DNA of 44,845 nucleotides from RGIG8767 sp964386235 (GCA_964386235.1 CAYLSH010000010.1:1-44845), one strand, 5' to 3'. Shown: positions 34,998 to 43,980, counted from the first letter of the stretch. Numbers and translations are program-made. The notes: generated by a model not told the origin, from the sequence alone.

Positions 34998-35993
34998 ATG
35001 GACAGAATCATTCAGACGACCGTCATGGAGGAAGATTACAAAAATGAATACAGTTTGCGCCCGCAGCAGCTTAGTGATTATGTTGGACAGGAAAAAGCCA
35101 AAAAAACATTGAAAGTATATATTGATGCGGCTAAGCAGAGGGGGGACTCCCTGGATCATGTTCTGTTCTACGGACCGCCCGGACTGGGTAAGACCACGCT
35201 TGCAGGCATCATTGCCAATGAGATGGGATCCCATCTCAAAGTTACCAGTGGACCTGCGATTGATAAACCGGGGGACATGGCTGCCATCATCAACAATTTA
35301 AAAGATGGTGATATCCTTTTTATTGACGAGATCCACCGTCTGAACCGTCAGGTGGAGGAAGTGCTGTATCCGGCAATGGAGGACTTTGCGATCGATATCA
35401 TGATCGGCAAAGGACAGACTGCCAAGTCACTGCGTATTGATGTGCCGCATTTTACACTGGTTGGAGCGACTACAAGAGCCGGACTATTATCGGCACCGCT
35501 TCGGGATCGTTTCGGTGTGATCCATCGGTTGGAATTTTATACAACGGAAGAATTAAAAAAGATTATTATGCAGTCCGGCAAAAAACTGGGTGTTCAGATC
35601 GAAGAAGAAGGTGCTTTGGAGATGGCAAGAAGGAGCAGAGGAACACCTCGTATTGCCAACCGCCTTTTAAAACGTGTGCGTGATTTTGCTCAGGTGCAGT
35701 ACGATGGTGTGATTACGGCGAAGGTAGCGGAAGCTGCACTGGATACTTTGGATGTGGATAAACTGGGACTGGATCAGATTGACCGTAAGGTGTTGTACAC
35801 CATGATCGAGAATTTCCATGGAGGACCGGTCGGACTGGATACTTTGGCAGCCACAATAGGAGAAGATTCCGGCACGATTGAGGATGTTTATGAACCCTAT
35901 CTGTTGATGAACGGATTTTTAAATCGTACACCAAGGGGAAGAGTGGTAACGGAAGCAGCTTACCACCATTTAGGGCTTGAAATTCCCATGTAG
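34998..35993 (+). CDS. ruvB: Holliday junction DNA helicase RuvB
   Basis: 331 residues. A hexameric AAA+ motor that drives branch migration with RuvA. Walker A GPPGLGKTTLA (about 58-68), Walker B FIDEIHRLNRQVEE, sensor 1 GATTRAGLLSAPLRDRFG and the C-terminal winged helix (LGLDQIDRK ... FLNRTPRGR) are all present. The start at 34998 has GGAGAGGA just upstream and fits the family N-terminus; 34980 is also in frame but lacks a site. Confidence 0.97.
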   Translation: MDRIIQTTVMEEDYKNEYSLRPQQLSDYVGQEKAKKTLKVYIDAAKQRGDSLDHVLFYGPPGLGKTTLAGIIANEMGSHLKVTSGPAIDKPGDMAAIINNLKDGDILFIDEIHRLNRQVEEVLYPAMEDFAIDIMIGKGQTAKSLRIDVPHFTLVGATTRAGLLSAPLRDRFGVIHRLEFYTTEELKKIIMQSGKKLGVQIEEEGALEMARRSRGTPRIANRLLKRVRDFAQVQYDGVITAKVAEAALDTLDVDKLGLDQIDRKVLYTMIENFHGGPVGLDTLAATIGEDSGTIEDVYEPYLLMNGFLNRTPRGRVVTEAAYHHLGLEIPM

Positions 35994-36005
35994 TTTGATT
36001 ATAAT
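35977..36005 (+). promoter_or_regulatory. Promoter of zapA
   Basis: TTGAAA (35977-35982), 17 bp, TATAAT (36000-36005). The -35 lies inside the last codons of ruvB. Start of transcription is expected near 36012, about 43 bp before the zapA ATG. Confidence 0.7.
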
Positions 36006-36054
36006 TTAATCATTATGTGATTCCATACGATTTGGGGATATGAGAGGTGTTATT

Positions 36055-36459
36055 ATGGCTTCTAAGACGGATACAGAAGTAATCATTGGGGGAAGAGTAT
36101 TCACGCTTTGCGGATATGAAAGCGAGGAGTATTTACAGAAGGTTGCTTCCTATATCAATAACAAACTGGTTGAATACGGAAAAGTAGAGAGTTTTCGCAG
36201 ACAGAATGTGGACATGCAGAACGTACTTTTGCAGCTGAATATTGCAGATGATTTTTTCAAAGCCAAAAAGCAGATAAAAGCCATGGAAGAAGACATGGAA
36301 GCAAAAGAAAAGGAACTTTATGAGTTGAAGCATGAACTTATTGCTGCCCAGATCAAATTGGAAAACTGTGAGAAAAGTATGAAATCCTTAAAAGAGGAGA
36401 ATCACGACAAAGACAAAAAGATCATTCGTCTGGAGACAGAGTTGAAAGAACACAAATAA
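36055..36459 (+). CDS. zapA: Cell division protein ZapA
   Basis: 134 residues. Binds FtsZ and bundles protofilaments at the Z ring. The N-terminal ZapA fold (about 1-60) has EVIIGGRVFTLCGYESEEYLQKVASYINNK. It is followed by a long coiled coil (about 65-134) rich in Lys/Glu with leucine heptads, longer than in Gram-negative ZapA. The start at 36055 has GAGAGGTG about 5 nt upstream; 36040 is in frame but without a site. It has its own promoter, and a hairpin follows before the next gene. Confidence 0.85.
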   Translation: MASKTDTEVIIGGRVFTLCGYESEEYLQKVASYINNKLVEYGKVESFRRQNVDMQNVLLQLNIADDFFKAKKQIKAMEEDMEAKEKELYELKHELIAAQIKLENCEKSMKSLKEENHDKDKKIIRLETELKEHK

Positions 36460-36465
36460 GTACGG

Positions 36466-36494
36466 AGGCTGTTGCATGATAGGCGACAGCCTTT
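36466..36494 (+). terminator. Hairpin between zapA and the U32 gene
   Basis: GGCTGTTGC pairs with GCGACAGCC (9 bp, one G-T) around a 7-nt loop, followed by TTTCCATTT. The T-tract is weak, so partial read-through into the U32 gene is likely. Confidence 0.55.
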
Positions 36495-36518
36495 CCATTT
36501 ATATAATAGGAGATTTGA

Positions 36519-38690
36519 ATGAAGCAATATGAATTATTGGCACCGGCGGGGGATTTTTCCTGTCTGACGGCGGCCTTTCATGCGGGAGCAGATGCTGTTT
36601 ATCTTGCAGGAAAATCTTTTGGAGCAAGAGCCTTTGCGGGCAATTTTACAACGGAAGAATTAGTGGAAGCGTTGGATTATGCGCATTTATTTTCCAAAAA
36701 AATATATCTGACTTTAAATACATTGATCAAAGAAAAAGAATTTGGCTCCATTGCAGAGTATCTGACGCCCTTCTATGAACATGGTCTGGATGGGGTGATC
36801 ATTCAGGATATGGGACTGATTCCCCATTTGAAAAAAGAGTTTCCGCTTTTGGAACTGCATGCAAGCACCCAGATGACCGTCAGTAATTACAGATCAGCTC
36901 TGTGGCTCAAAAAGCAGGGCATTTGCCGTGTGGTACCGGCAAGAGAATTATCTTTAAACGAACTGCGGGAGATCAAGGAGAAGGCAGGAGTGGAGGTAGA
37001 GACCTTTATCCACGGTGCCATGTGTTATTGTTATTCCGGCCAGTGTCTGTTTAGTTCTTTTCTTGGCGGACGAAGCGGGAATCGCGGCCGCTGTGCGCAG
37101 CCCTGCCGTCTGCCCTACAAAGTTTGGGAAGAAGGGCACTGTATCAGCGGAAAGAAAGAGATCTACCCCTTCAGTTTAAAAGATCTTTGCAGCCTTCCCT
37201 ATCTGTATGAACTGATGGATGCCGGTATGGATTCTTTTAAAATCGAAGGAAGAATGAAAAGTCCGGAATATGTTGCCGGTGTGACAGAAGTCTACCGCAA
37301 ATATATGGATTTTTATATGCAGGGAAAACGTCCCGAGATTGCAAAAAAAGACCTTGAGCAGTTGGCACATTTATACATCCGTTCCGATATGAAGGACGGA
37401 TACTTTCAAAAGCATAACGGAGCGGATATGATCTCCCTGTATTCCCCTTCCTATCAGGGCTGTGATGATGCCTTGGTAGAAAGAATTCATCAAAAATATT
37501 GTACAGACAGAAAAAAACAGGATATTTCCGGCAGTCTTTTGCTTTTACAGGGACAACCTTCGCAGCTTACGGTGACGCTTGGTGCACAATCCGTTACGGT
37601 GAGCGGAGAAGAAGTGCAGTGCGCGCAGAAAAGACCCCTTACAAAGGAAGATGTGAACAAACAGATGCAAAAGACCGGTCATTCGGATTTTAATTTAAAG
37701 GATCTGACGATTATGATGGACGATTCTGTATTTATGCCGGTTAAACAGTTAAATGAATTACGAAGAAGTGCACTTGCCGCCTTACAGGATAAATTGCTGG
37801 CTTCCTATAAGCGGGATCGAATCCTGACGGATGGCGTTTTAGTATGTGAACATGATAATGAAAGGGATTTTCATCCGACATCCCGTCTTTTTGCAAGCAT
37901 AATGACCTATGAGCAGTGGGAGAGTCTGTTATCTTTACCCCAAAAACCGGATCGGATATACCTTCCGTATGATCTGCTCTATTTGGGTGTGATTAAAAAA
38001 GAACAGATTGCAGAGATTTCCCATACGGAAGTGTATATATCCCTTCCGAGAATGATCCGAAGCAGGGATGAATCCTATCTGCAAAAACTTTCATCAGATA
38101 TTCCTGGTTTTAAGGGAGTTTTAGTTAAAAGCATGGAAGGACTTGCGTTTTTGCAGGAATGTGGTTACACGGGGGAAATCATAACGGATCACTCTGTTTA
38201 CCATTGGAATAAAAGCGCCGTTTGTTTTTGGGATGCGCATAGGGATGGTTTTACCTATCCGCTGGAAATGTCCGTATATGAGAATAAAGAACTGGAACGT
38301 AAAACCGGGGAATATGTGATATACGGCAGAACACCCATGATGATCACTGCCAATTGCATTCGTAAGACATGTGGTGTATGCAACGCAAACAGCAATGATT
38401 TTTCACAGTCTTTAGAAGACCGCTATAAGAAGAAACTGCCGGTTTATGCCAACTGCATTCACTGTTACAATGAAGTGTTTAATGCGGTGCCGATGTCTCT
38501 TCATAAAGAACTGGATTCTTTAAGCAGGCAGGGATTTTTTACATTCCGTCTGGACTTTACCAATGAAGAAGCGGATCTTGTAAAAACAATATTTTCGTAT
38601 TTTACGGAGCACATCCGGGGACCGCAGACAACAGTATCATTTCCTCTGGCAGAATATACGCAGGGACATTATAAAGAAGGAGCTATTTAA
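36519..38690 (+). CDS. U32 family peptidase / RlhA-like protein with DUF3656-type C-terminus
   Basis: 723 residues. The N-terminal U32 domain (about 1-300) has the family opening LLAPAGDFSCLTAAFHAGADAVYLAG, the HASTQMTVSN segment and the cysteine cluster CYCYSGQCLFSSFLGGRSGN, then RGRCAQPCRLPY. The last provides four or more Cys that could bind an Fe-S cluster, as inferred for RlhA/TrhP-type RNA hydroxylases. The C-terminal ~400 residues match the long-form U32 proteins of clostridia and contain a second cysteine group (CIRKTCGVCNAN, then YANCIHCYN). Family members were named as collagenase-like peptidases, but several act in RNA hydroxylation; the role here is unproven. AGGAG precedes the ATG. 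Confidence 0.88.
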   Translation: MKQYELLAPAGDFSCLTAAFHAGADAVYLAGKSFGARAFAGNFTTEELVEALDYAHLFSKKIYLTLNTLIKEKEFGSIAEYLTPFYEHGLDGVIIQDMGLIPHLKKEFPLLELHASTQMTVSNYRSALWLKKQGICRVVPARELSLNELREIKEKAGVEVETFIHGAMCYCYSGQCLFSSFLGGRSGNRGRCAQPCRLPYKVWEEGHCISGKKEIYPFSLKDLCSLPYLYELMDAGMDSFKIEGRMKSPEYVAGVTEVYRKYMDFYMQGKRPEIAKKDLEQLAHLYIRSDMKDGYFQKHNGADMISLYSPSYQGCDDALVERIHQKYCTDRKKQDISGSLLLLQGQPSQLTVTLGAQSVTVSGEEVQCAQKRPLTKEDVNKQMQKTGHSDFNLKDLTIMMDDSVFMPVKQLNELRRSALAALQDKLLASYKRDRILTDGVLVCEHDNERDFHPTSRLFASIMTYEQWESLLSLPQKPDRIYLPYDLLYLGVIKKEQIAEISHTEVYISLPRMIRSRDESYLQKLSSDIPGFKGVLVKSMEGLAFLQECGYTGEIITDHSVYHWNKSAVCFWDAHRDGFTYPLEMSVYENKELERKTGEYVIYGRTPMMITANCIRKTCGVCNANSNDFSQSLEDRYKKKLPVYANCIHCYNEVFNAVPMSLHKELDSLSRQGFFTFRLDFTNEEADLVKTIFSYFTEHIRGPQTTVSFPLAEYTQGHYKEGAI

Positions 38691-38695
38691 GACAG

Positions 38696-40111
38696 ATGCT
38701 GCTTTATATTACAGAATTATCGAAGTATTTTATTTTCATATTGATGATCTTTTATATGGTGGGAGCCTTTCGGGCCGTTTTTATGAGTAAAAGAAATTCA
38801 GCCCTTTACATAAGGCAGGAGATCTATCTGTTTTTGATCCAGTTTCTTGCCTATGCAACGATCTGTTTAAAAACGGGCAAACTGGAGTATTTGTTTTTTT
38901 ATGCCATATTACAGATTGTGATGTTTTCTGCCATTGTACTGTTTCAGACCATTTACACAGGAATTGACAAAGCACTTTTAAATAATATGACTTTGTTGCT
39001 GAGTATGGGCTTTATTATTCTGACCAGACTGGATTTTTCAAAGGCAGTCAAACAGCTTTTTATCGTGAGTGTTTCCCTTGCGATATCATTTACTGTTCCT
39101 TTTGTAATTCGAAGATTCTCCGTTTTAAGAAGATTAAAATGGATCTATGTAGCGATCGGTATTGTGGCACTTGCGACTGTGCTGATTCTGGGGCAGGTAA
39201 CCAACGGAGCCAAGAACTTTTATTCCGTTGCAGGTGTGACGATACAGCCGTCCGAATTTGTAAAGGTGATTTTTGTTTTTGGTATCGCAGGCATGCTTTA
39301 TCACAATAAGCGATTTGGTAACTATGTTCTTTCCGCAATCGTGGCAGCCATACATGTACTGATTCTTGTGGCTTCCAAGGATTTAGGAAGCGCGCTGATC
39401 TTTTTTGTGACGTATATGGCGATGCTTTTAGTAGCTTCTAAGAATTATCTTTATCTTGGGATGGGACTTTTGGCAGGAAGTGGTGCTGCTGTTTTGGCAA
39501 ACCGGATTTTTACCCACGTACAGGTCCGTGTACAGGCTTTTTTAGACCCATTCAGTGTGATTGATAAGGAAGGATACCAGATTACCCAGTCTTTATTTGC
39601 CATTGTCTGCGGTGGTTTTTTCGGAACCGGACTGATGAAAGGAGTTCCGGATGATATTCCTTATGTGGAATCGGATTTTATTTTTTCGGCGATTGCAGAA
39701 GAGATGGGCGTATTAACGGCTGTCTGCCTTTTGCTGATCTGCGTTGCCTGCTTTTTAACCTTTATGAAAAATGCCATGAAGGTGGAGGATGCTTTTTACC
39801 GGCTGGTGTGTGTAGGACTTGGTGTAATGTATCTGTTCCAGGTATTTCTAACAGTCGGCGGAGGTATCAAATTTATTCCGCTTACGGGTGTAACACTTCC
39901 TTTTGTCAGTTACGGGGGAAGCAGTGTCTTAGTCAGCATTGTTGTTTTTGCCATATTACAGGGTATTATTCTTCGAATAAAGGATGAAAAAGAAAAAAGC
40001 ATGACGGATGAGGATGCGTACGAGGATGATGATGACGAAGAAGATGAGTACGGGGATTCTGACGATATAGAAGAGGATGAGGACGAAGATGAGGCTGAAT
40101 GGGAAGAATAA
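38696..40111 (+). CDS. SEDS-family peptidoglycan polymerase (FtsW/RodA/SpoVE)
   Basis: 471 residues with about ten transmembrane helices. Polymerises lipid II into glycan strands together with a class B PBP. Typical segments are NGAKNFYSVAGVTIQPSEFVKVIFVF, DLGSALIFFVTY, GYQITQSLFAIVCGGFFGTGL, ESDFIFSAIAEEMG (conserved Glu) and PLTGVTLPFVSYGGSSVL. The C-terminal tail (about 437-471) is extremely acidic, almost only Asp and Glu, which is unusual for the family. The partner PBP gene overlaps this tail. Whether it serves division (FtsW) or elongation (RodA) is unclear. The Shine-Dalgarno AAGGAG is about 15 nt away, inside the U32 gene end. Confidence 0.92.
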   Translation: MLLYITELSKYFIFILMIFYMVGAFRAVFMSKRNSALYIRQEIYLFLIQFLAYATICLKTGKLEYLFFYAILQIVMFSAIVLFQTIYTGIDKALLNNMTLLLSMGFIILTRLDFSKAVKQLFIVSVSLAISFTVPFVIRRFSVLRRLKWIYVAIGIVALATVLILGQVTNGAKNFYSVAGVTIQPSEFVKVIFVFGIAGMLYHNKRFGNYVLSAIVAAIHVLILVASKDLGSALIFFVTYMAMLLVASKNYLYLGMGLLAGSGAAVLANRIFTHVQVRVQAFLDPFSVIDKEGYQITQSLFAIVCGGFFGTGLMKGVPDDIPYVESDFIFSAIAEEMGVLTAVCLLLICVACFLTFMKNAMKVEDAFYRLVCVGLGVMYLFQVFLTVGGGIKFIPLTGVTLPFVSYGGSSVLVSIVVFAILQGIILRIKDEKEKSMTDEDAYEDDDDEEDEYGDSDDIEEDEDEDEAEWEE

Positions 40112-41558
40112 AAAAGAACAAACTGCATACACACGTCCGCGAAGCAAAAAAAACAGGGAGATTATTCTTCTTTCCGTATTTTTCTGCGCCCTTTTTGCGG
40201 TAATGAGCGGCTACCTTTGTTTTTATGTTAAGAATAATGAACAGGAATTGCTCAATAACAGTTACAATGCCAGGCAGGCGATTCTGGCTTCGGAAAATAC
40301 AAGGGGAACGATCTATGACCGAAACGGGGATCCCTTAGCCTATACGCTGACACAGGACGGAACGGAAAGCCGGGTATATCCGTATGCCAATATGTTTTCC
40401 CATGTAATCGGGTATTCTACTAAGGGCAAAACAGGGATTGAACAGCTTGCCAATTATTATCTGATTAACTCCAATATCCCCTTGTCTGAAAAGGTGGAAA
40501 ATGATATTGCACAGGTCAAAAATCCCGGAAATGAGGTATATACGACACTGGATACCGAATTACAAAAAGTGGTATATGACTCCCTCGGAATTTATAAAGG
40601 CGCCTGCGTGGTTACCAATGTCAAAACCGGGGAAGTGCTTGCTATGGTGAGCAAACCTGATTTTGATCCGAATACAATTGTTCAGGACTGGGATCGGTAT
40701 GTGGAAGAGGAAAAGACAAAGAACAGTTCTGTGTTATTGAATCGTACCACACAGGGAATCTATCCGCCCGGTTCCACATTTAAGATTATTACGGCTCTGG
40801 AGTATCTGCGTGAACATAATACAACGGTGGAGGGATATCATTTTGACTGTAACGGAAGATTTTCCTATGGAGATACTTCCATACAGTGTTATCATGGTTC
40901 CGTACATGGCAGCGAGGATTTTTACAAGGCATTTGCCAAGTCCTGCAATTCTGCCTTCGCCGGTATCGGCGTGGGACTTGACAGGGAAAGTTATGGCAAC
41001 ACATTAAAGGATCTGCTGTTTAATACAGAACTTCCCGTTGATATTAATTACACTAAGAGTGCACTGACTGTTGACAACACGGTTTCGGATGATAATATGA
41101 TCCAGATCAGTATCGGACAGGGAAAGGCACAGATTACGCCCATGCATATGAATCTGATTACCTGTGCCATTGCCAATGATGGTGTGTTGATGAAGCCAAG
41201 GTTTATGGATCGTGTTGTAACGGCAAAGGGAAGTATCGTGGAAACCTTTCCTGCAGAAGAATACAAACGCCTACTGAGTGTGGAAGAATCGGATGCACTG
41301 ACAAAATTAATGGTTGAAGTTGTTAACGAAGGAACTGCCAAAAAATTACAGTCCGATGTATACCAGGCGGCAGGAAAAACAGGATCTGCCGAATACAATG
41401 GGGTAAAAGAAGATTCGCACGCATGGTTTACCGGATTTGCACCGGCAGAGGATCCTCAGATTGCGGTTACCATCATTATTGAAGGAATCGGATCGGGTGG
41501 GGATTACGCAGCACCCATAGCAAAACGTATTTTTGATGCTTATTTTGAAAATGAATAA
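40089..41558 (+). CDS. Class B penicillin-binding protein (PbpA type transpeptidase)
   Basis: 489 residues. Crosslinks peptidoglycan. It has one N-terminal membrane anchor (about 23-45) and a short dimerisation region containing TRGTIYDRNGDPLA. The transpeptidase domain (about 170-485) has the three active-site motifs: SxxK in PPGSTFK, SxN in KSCNSAF, and KTG in AAGKTGSAEYNG. Compact PBPs of this type usually pair with the SEDS protein encoded directly upstream. The ATG at 40089 lies inside the ftsW-like gene (23 nt overlap). TGAGGA at 40079-40084 can serve as ribosome binding site; 40077 has its site directly abutting. Confidence 0.93.
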   Translation: MRLNGKNKKEQTAYTRPRSKKNREIILLSVFFCALFAVMSGYLCFYVKNNEQELLNNSYNARQAILASENTRGTIYDRNGDPLAYTLTQDGTESRVYPYANMFSHVIGYSTKGKTGIEQLANYYLINSNIPLSEKVENDIAQVKNPGNEVYTTLDTELQKVVYDSLGIYKGACVVTNVKTGEVLAMVSKPDFDPNTIVQDWDRYVEEEKTKNSSVLLNRTTQGIYPPGSTFKIITALEYLREHNTTVEGYHFDCNGRFSYGDTSIQCYHGSVHGSEDFYKAFAKSCNSAFAGIGVGLDRESYGNTLKDLLFNTELPVDINYTKSALTVDNTVSDDNMIQISIGQGKAQITPMHMNLITCAIANDGVLMKPRFMDRVVTAKGSIVETFPAEEYKRLLSVEESDALTKLMVEVVNEGTAKKLQSDVYQAAGKTGSAEYNGVKEDSHAWFTGFAPAEDPQIAVTIIIEGIGSGGDYAAPIAKRIFDAYFENE

Positions 41559-41561
41559 AAC

Positions 41562-41590
41562 TTGCCTAATACATGGAATTGATCTATACT
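41562..41590 (+). promoter_or_regulatory. Promoter of the Nudix operon
   Basis: TTGCCT (41562-41567), 17 bp, TATACT (41585-41590), about 60 bp before the Nudix start codon. Confidence 0.65.
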
Positions 41591-41648
41591 GAGACTAGTA
41601 CATCGTTTTGATTGAACGAAATCACTCAGCCAGATAGGAGGAATTGCA

Positions 41649-42098
41649 ATGATTGAAGCAATCAGTTGTGGCGGTGTGGTTATTTTTCGTGGAAAGATTC
41701 TTCTTTTGTATCGGAATTACAACAATAAGAAGGACGGATGGGTTCTGCCGAAAGGAACAGTAGAAGCGGGCGAAGAATATACAGATACGGCATTACGGGA
41801 AGTATTGGAAGAAACGGGTGCACATGCCACCATTATGGAGTACATTGGAAAAAGTGAGTATCAATTTTCCATACCCGGGGATATCGTGCAAAAACATGTG
41901 CACTGGTATCTGATGAGTACGGATAGTTATTACAGTAAACCGCAAAGAGAAGAGTACTTTGTGGATTCGGGTTATTATAAATACCATGAAGCATACCATC
42001 TTCTCAAATTTGCCAATGAACGTCAGATGCTGGAAAAAGCATATGCGCAGTATCAGGCACTCAAAAGCAAAAATCAGTGGAGAGAAAAAAGAAGATAA
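41649..42098 (+). CDS. Nudix hydrolase
   Basis: 149 residues. Hydrolyses a nucleoside diphosphate linked to another moiety; substrate unknown. A perfect Nudix box (Gx5Ex7REUxEExGU) runs from Gly36 to Ala58: G36, E42, R50-E51, E54-E55, G57. It is preceded by DGWVLPKG. The single-domain form with an HVHWYLM strand resembles Ap4A/diadenosine or NDP-sugar-type Nudix proteins, but that is not decisive. GGAGGAA lies 6 nt upstream. It has its own promoter at 41562. Confidence 0.92.
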   Translation: MIEAISCGGVVIFRGKILLLYRNYNNKKDGWVLPKGTVEAGEEYTDTALREVLEETGAHATIMEYIGKSEYQFSIPGDIVQKHVHWYLMSTDSYYSKPQREEYFVDSGYYKYHEAYHLLKFANERQMLEKAYAQYQALKSKNQWREKRR

Positions 42099-42134
42099 TA
42101 ATATCTTGTCAATAGGATGATGGGAAGATTTTGT

Positions 42135-42449
42135 ATGCGTTTTTACGATCACCTTTATGTGGGAGAGTCCATAAAGAATCCCACACGTACAAAGTTTAAG
42201 ATCCGTGTTTGTGCGGGACAGTTCAATGTTTATCTGATTACGCTTTCGCAAAATGGAAGCAATCAGTTAGAGTGCTTTCATAACGGTCTGTTAAAGCAGA
42301 AAGTGTTTCGCAGGCAGGATCTTTATGTAATAGGAATAGCGGCTAATTACGAAGAAGCCATTGATCTGATCCGCAAGATTACGGAAGAATGCGTAAAAGC
42401 AACAGGAACTGCCGATATCAAATCCTATTTGTTAAATAGATCATCATGA
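42135..42449 (+). CDS. Small conserved-looking protein of unknown function
   Basis: 104 residues, soluble, mixed alpha/beta. It has basic N-terminal strands (SIKNPTRTKFKIRVCAGQFNVYLITLS) and a C-terminal helix (EEAIDLIRKITEECVKATG). Not recognised. Two in-frame ATGs (42117, 42135) exist; 42135 has GGGAAG 8 nt upstream, and 42117 has a site only 1-2 nt away. It follows the Nudix gene by 36 nt and precedes the DUF2953-like gene by 8 nt, so it is probably in one operon with them. Confidence 0.72.
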   Translation: MRFYDHLYVGESIKNPTRTKFKIRVCAGQFNVYLITLSQNGSNQLECFHNGLLKQKVFRRQDLYVIGIAANYEEAIDLIRKITEECVKATGTADIKSYLLNRSS

Positions 42450-42457
42450 GGTTATAA

Positions 42458-43402
42458 ATGATTTCGATTCTGCTCATACTATTAAAAATAATCGGAATAA
42501 CATTGTTAGTAGTAATAGGACTCTTGCTTTTGCTGGTTTTGATCGTGCTTTTTGTGCCGGTCAGATACCGTATAAAAGGAAGGTACGAGGATTCCTTATA
42601 CTTAACAGGCAGGATTACGTGGCTGTTACATCTGCTTTCCATTCGGGTGGAAGTGGGGGATGGGACCGTCACATCCATAAGAATTTTAGGGATTCCCCTA
42701 TCTAAGTTTATAAAAGACAGGAAGGATTCAAAGTCCGTTGCAGAGTCGGAAATACAGAAAGAACCGGAGTCTGTTTCAGAGGCAGAAATAGAGAAAGTAC
42801 CGGAGCCTGTTGCTGAGACACAAATACAGAAAGACACAGAGTCTGTTTCCGAGTCAGAGAAACAGGAAGATCCGGGGACGGTTGCAGATACGGAGAAACA
42901 GAAAGATTCAAAACCGGTATCCCTTTATCAGAAGATCAAAAGTAAGATCCTTTCTGTTCTTGATAAGATCAGAGGTATCCTTGAAAAAATAAAACATTTT
43001 TGGCATAATGCCGTGTACAGAAAAAAACAGCTTCAAAGATTTATCCGGATTTTACGTTCGGATACCTGTAAAGCAGCATTTTCTCTTTGTAAAAAAAGAT
43101 TCGGAAAAGTACTCAGACATATTTTTCCCGGAAAAGTACATGCAGATCTGACATTTGGTTTTGATGATCCGTCAACAACGGGATATCTGCTTGCTGTTTA
43201 TGGTATGCTTCCCGGATATGTGGGCAAACATATCCTGCTTCATCCGGATTTTGACAATTCTGTTTTAAAAGGTAACTTTAATGTAAAAGGCAGAGTCAGG
43301 GCATGGACATTATTATACCAGGCATTATGTGTATTTTTTGATAAGAATTGCCGTAAATTATATCATATTGTGAAAAAGGAGAGCGGTTATGAGCACAAAT
43401 AA
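42458..43402 (+). CDS. DUF2953-like membrane protein (YtfI type) with repeat linker
   Basis: 314 residues. An N-terminal transmembrane helix (about 6-30) is followed by a beta segment (VPVRYRIKGRYEDSLYLTGRITWLL). Then comes a hydrophilic linker made of five 12-residue repeats (about 93-152), a basic region and the DUF2953 signature FGFDDPSTTGYLLAVYGMLPG (about 242-262). In Bacillus and clostridia this family sits directly upstream of ytfJ/gerW, as here. The next gene overlaps its end by 14 nt. Role is not established; association with sporulation or the envelope is inferred from context. Confidence 0.82.
   Translation: MISILLILLKIIGITLLVVIGLLLLLVLIVLFVPVRYRIKGRYEDSLYLTGRITWLLHLLSIRVEVGDGTVTSIRILGIPLSKFIKDRKDSKSVAESEIQKEPESVSEAEIEKVPEPVAETQIQKDTESVSESEKQEDPGTVADTEKQKDSKPVSLYQKIKSKILSVLDKIRGILEKIKHFWHNAVYRKKQLQRFIRILRSDTCKAAFSLCKKRFGKVLRHIFPGKVHADLTFGFDDPSTTGYLLAVYGMLPGYVGKHILLHPDFDNSVLKGNFNVKGRVRAWTLLYQALCVFFDKNCRKLYHIVKKESGYEHK
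42734..42913 (+). repeat. Five 36-bp coding tandem repeats
   Basis: Five in-frame units of exactly 36 bp start at 42734, 42770, 42806, 42842 and 42878. They encode variants of S-V-A/S-E-x-E-I-Q-K-x-P-E. They are diverged at the DNA level, so the expansion is not very recent. They form an acidic, disordered spacer between the membrane anchor and the DUF2953 domain. Confidence 0.85.
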
Positions 43403-43760
43403 TTTTAATTCAGTTATGGATTCTTTATTAAACGGAATGAATTCCTTAGTCAGCACCAAAACGGTAGTGGGAGAAGCAAAACAGATTGGGGATACAATCA
43501 TTCTTCCTCTTGTAGATGTATCCTTTGGACTTGGTGCCGGTACAAACGGCGGCGGTTCAGGTGGTAAGATTTCACCGAGTGCCGTGCTTGTAATCAAGGA
43601 CGGACATACGAAGTTAGTAAACATCAAGAATCAGGATACAATTACCAAGATTCTGGACATGGTGCCGGATATCGTGGACAAATTTACCACTCCCAAAGAA
43701 GATATGCCTGATGATGATACGGCAAAAAAAGCCGCTTTTCCCACAGATCAGGATGAATAA
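43389..43760 (+). CDS. gerW: GerW/YtfJ family sporulation protein
   Basis: 123 residues. The family signature is clear: a short helical N-terminus (FNSVMDSLLNGMNSLV), VGEAKQIGDTIILPLVDVSFGLGAG, a Gly-rich loop NGGGSGGKISP and AVLVIKDGHTKLVNI. In Bacillus subtilis YtfJ (GerW) is a spore protein linked to germination; members also occur in non-sporulating lineages. The C-terminal ~20 residues are acidic and variable. AAAGGAGAG lies about 8 nt before the ATG. It overlaps the DUF2953-like gene. Confidence 0.92.
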   Translation: MSTNNFNSVMDSLLNGMNSLVSTKTVVGEAKQIGDTIILPLVDVSFGLGAGTNGGGSGGKISPSAVLVIKDGHTKLVNIKNQDTITKILDMVPDIVDKFTTPKEDMPDDDTAKKAAFPTDQDE

Positions 43761-43833
43761 TACGATACAAATGGGTAACATATTATAGGTTTGGGAATAT
43801 GATAGAATAAGAAGCGTGCAGGGGTATATTTAC

Positions 43834-43971
43834 ATGAAACTAGTCGGGTTTATTTTATTCTGGATCAGTTTTGGTATGGTTCTCATGCTTCTTATTGGCA
43901 GTACTTTTGTGGGCGTCCTTCTGATTATTATTTTTATGATCGCCGGATTTAATCTGTATTGCAGTAGATAG
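43834..43971 (+). CDS. 45-residue hydrophobic membrane peptide
   Basis: It reads MKLVGFILFWISFGMVLML, then a Gly-Ser-Thr turn, then VGVLLIIIFMIAGFNLYC and a short polar end. This fits two membrane passes or a helical hairpin with almost no soluble part. AGGGG lies about 10 nt before the ATG. It fits exactly between gerW (73 nt upstream) and the coiled-coil gene (start 9 nt after its stop), which supports a real small gene. Function unknown. Confidence 0.65.
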   Translation: MKLVGFILFWISFGMVLMLLIGSTFVGVLLIIIFMIAGFNLYCSR

Positions 43972-43980
43972 GGATGATAA

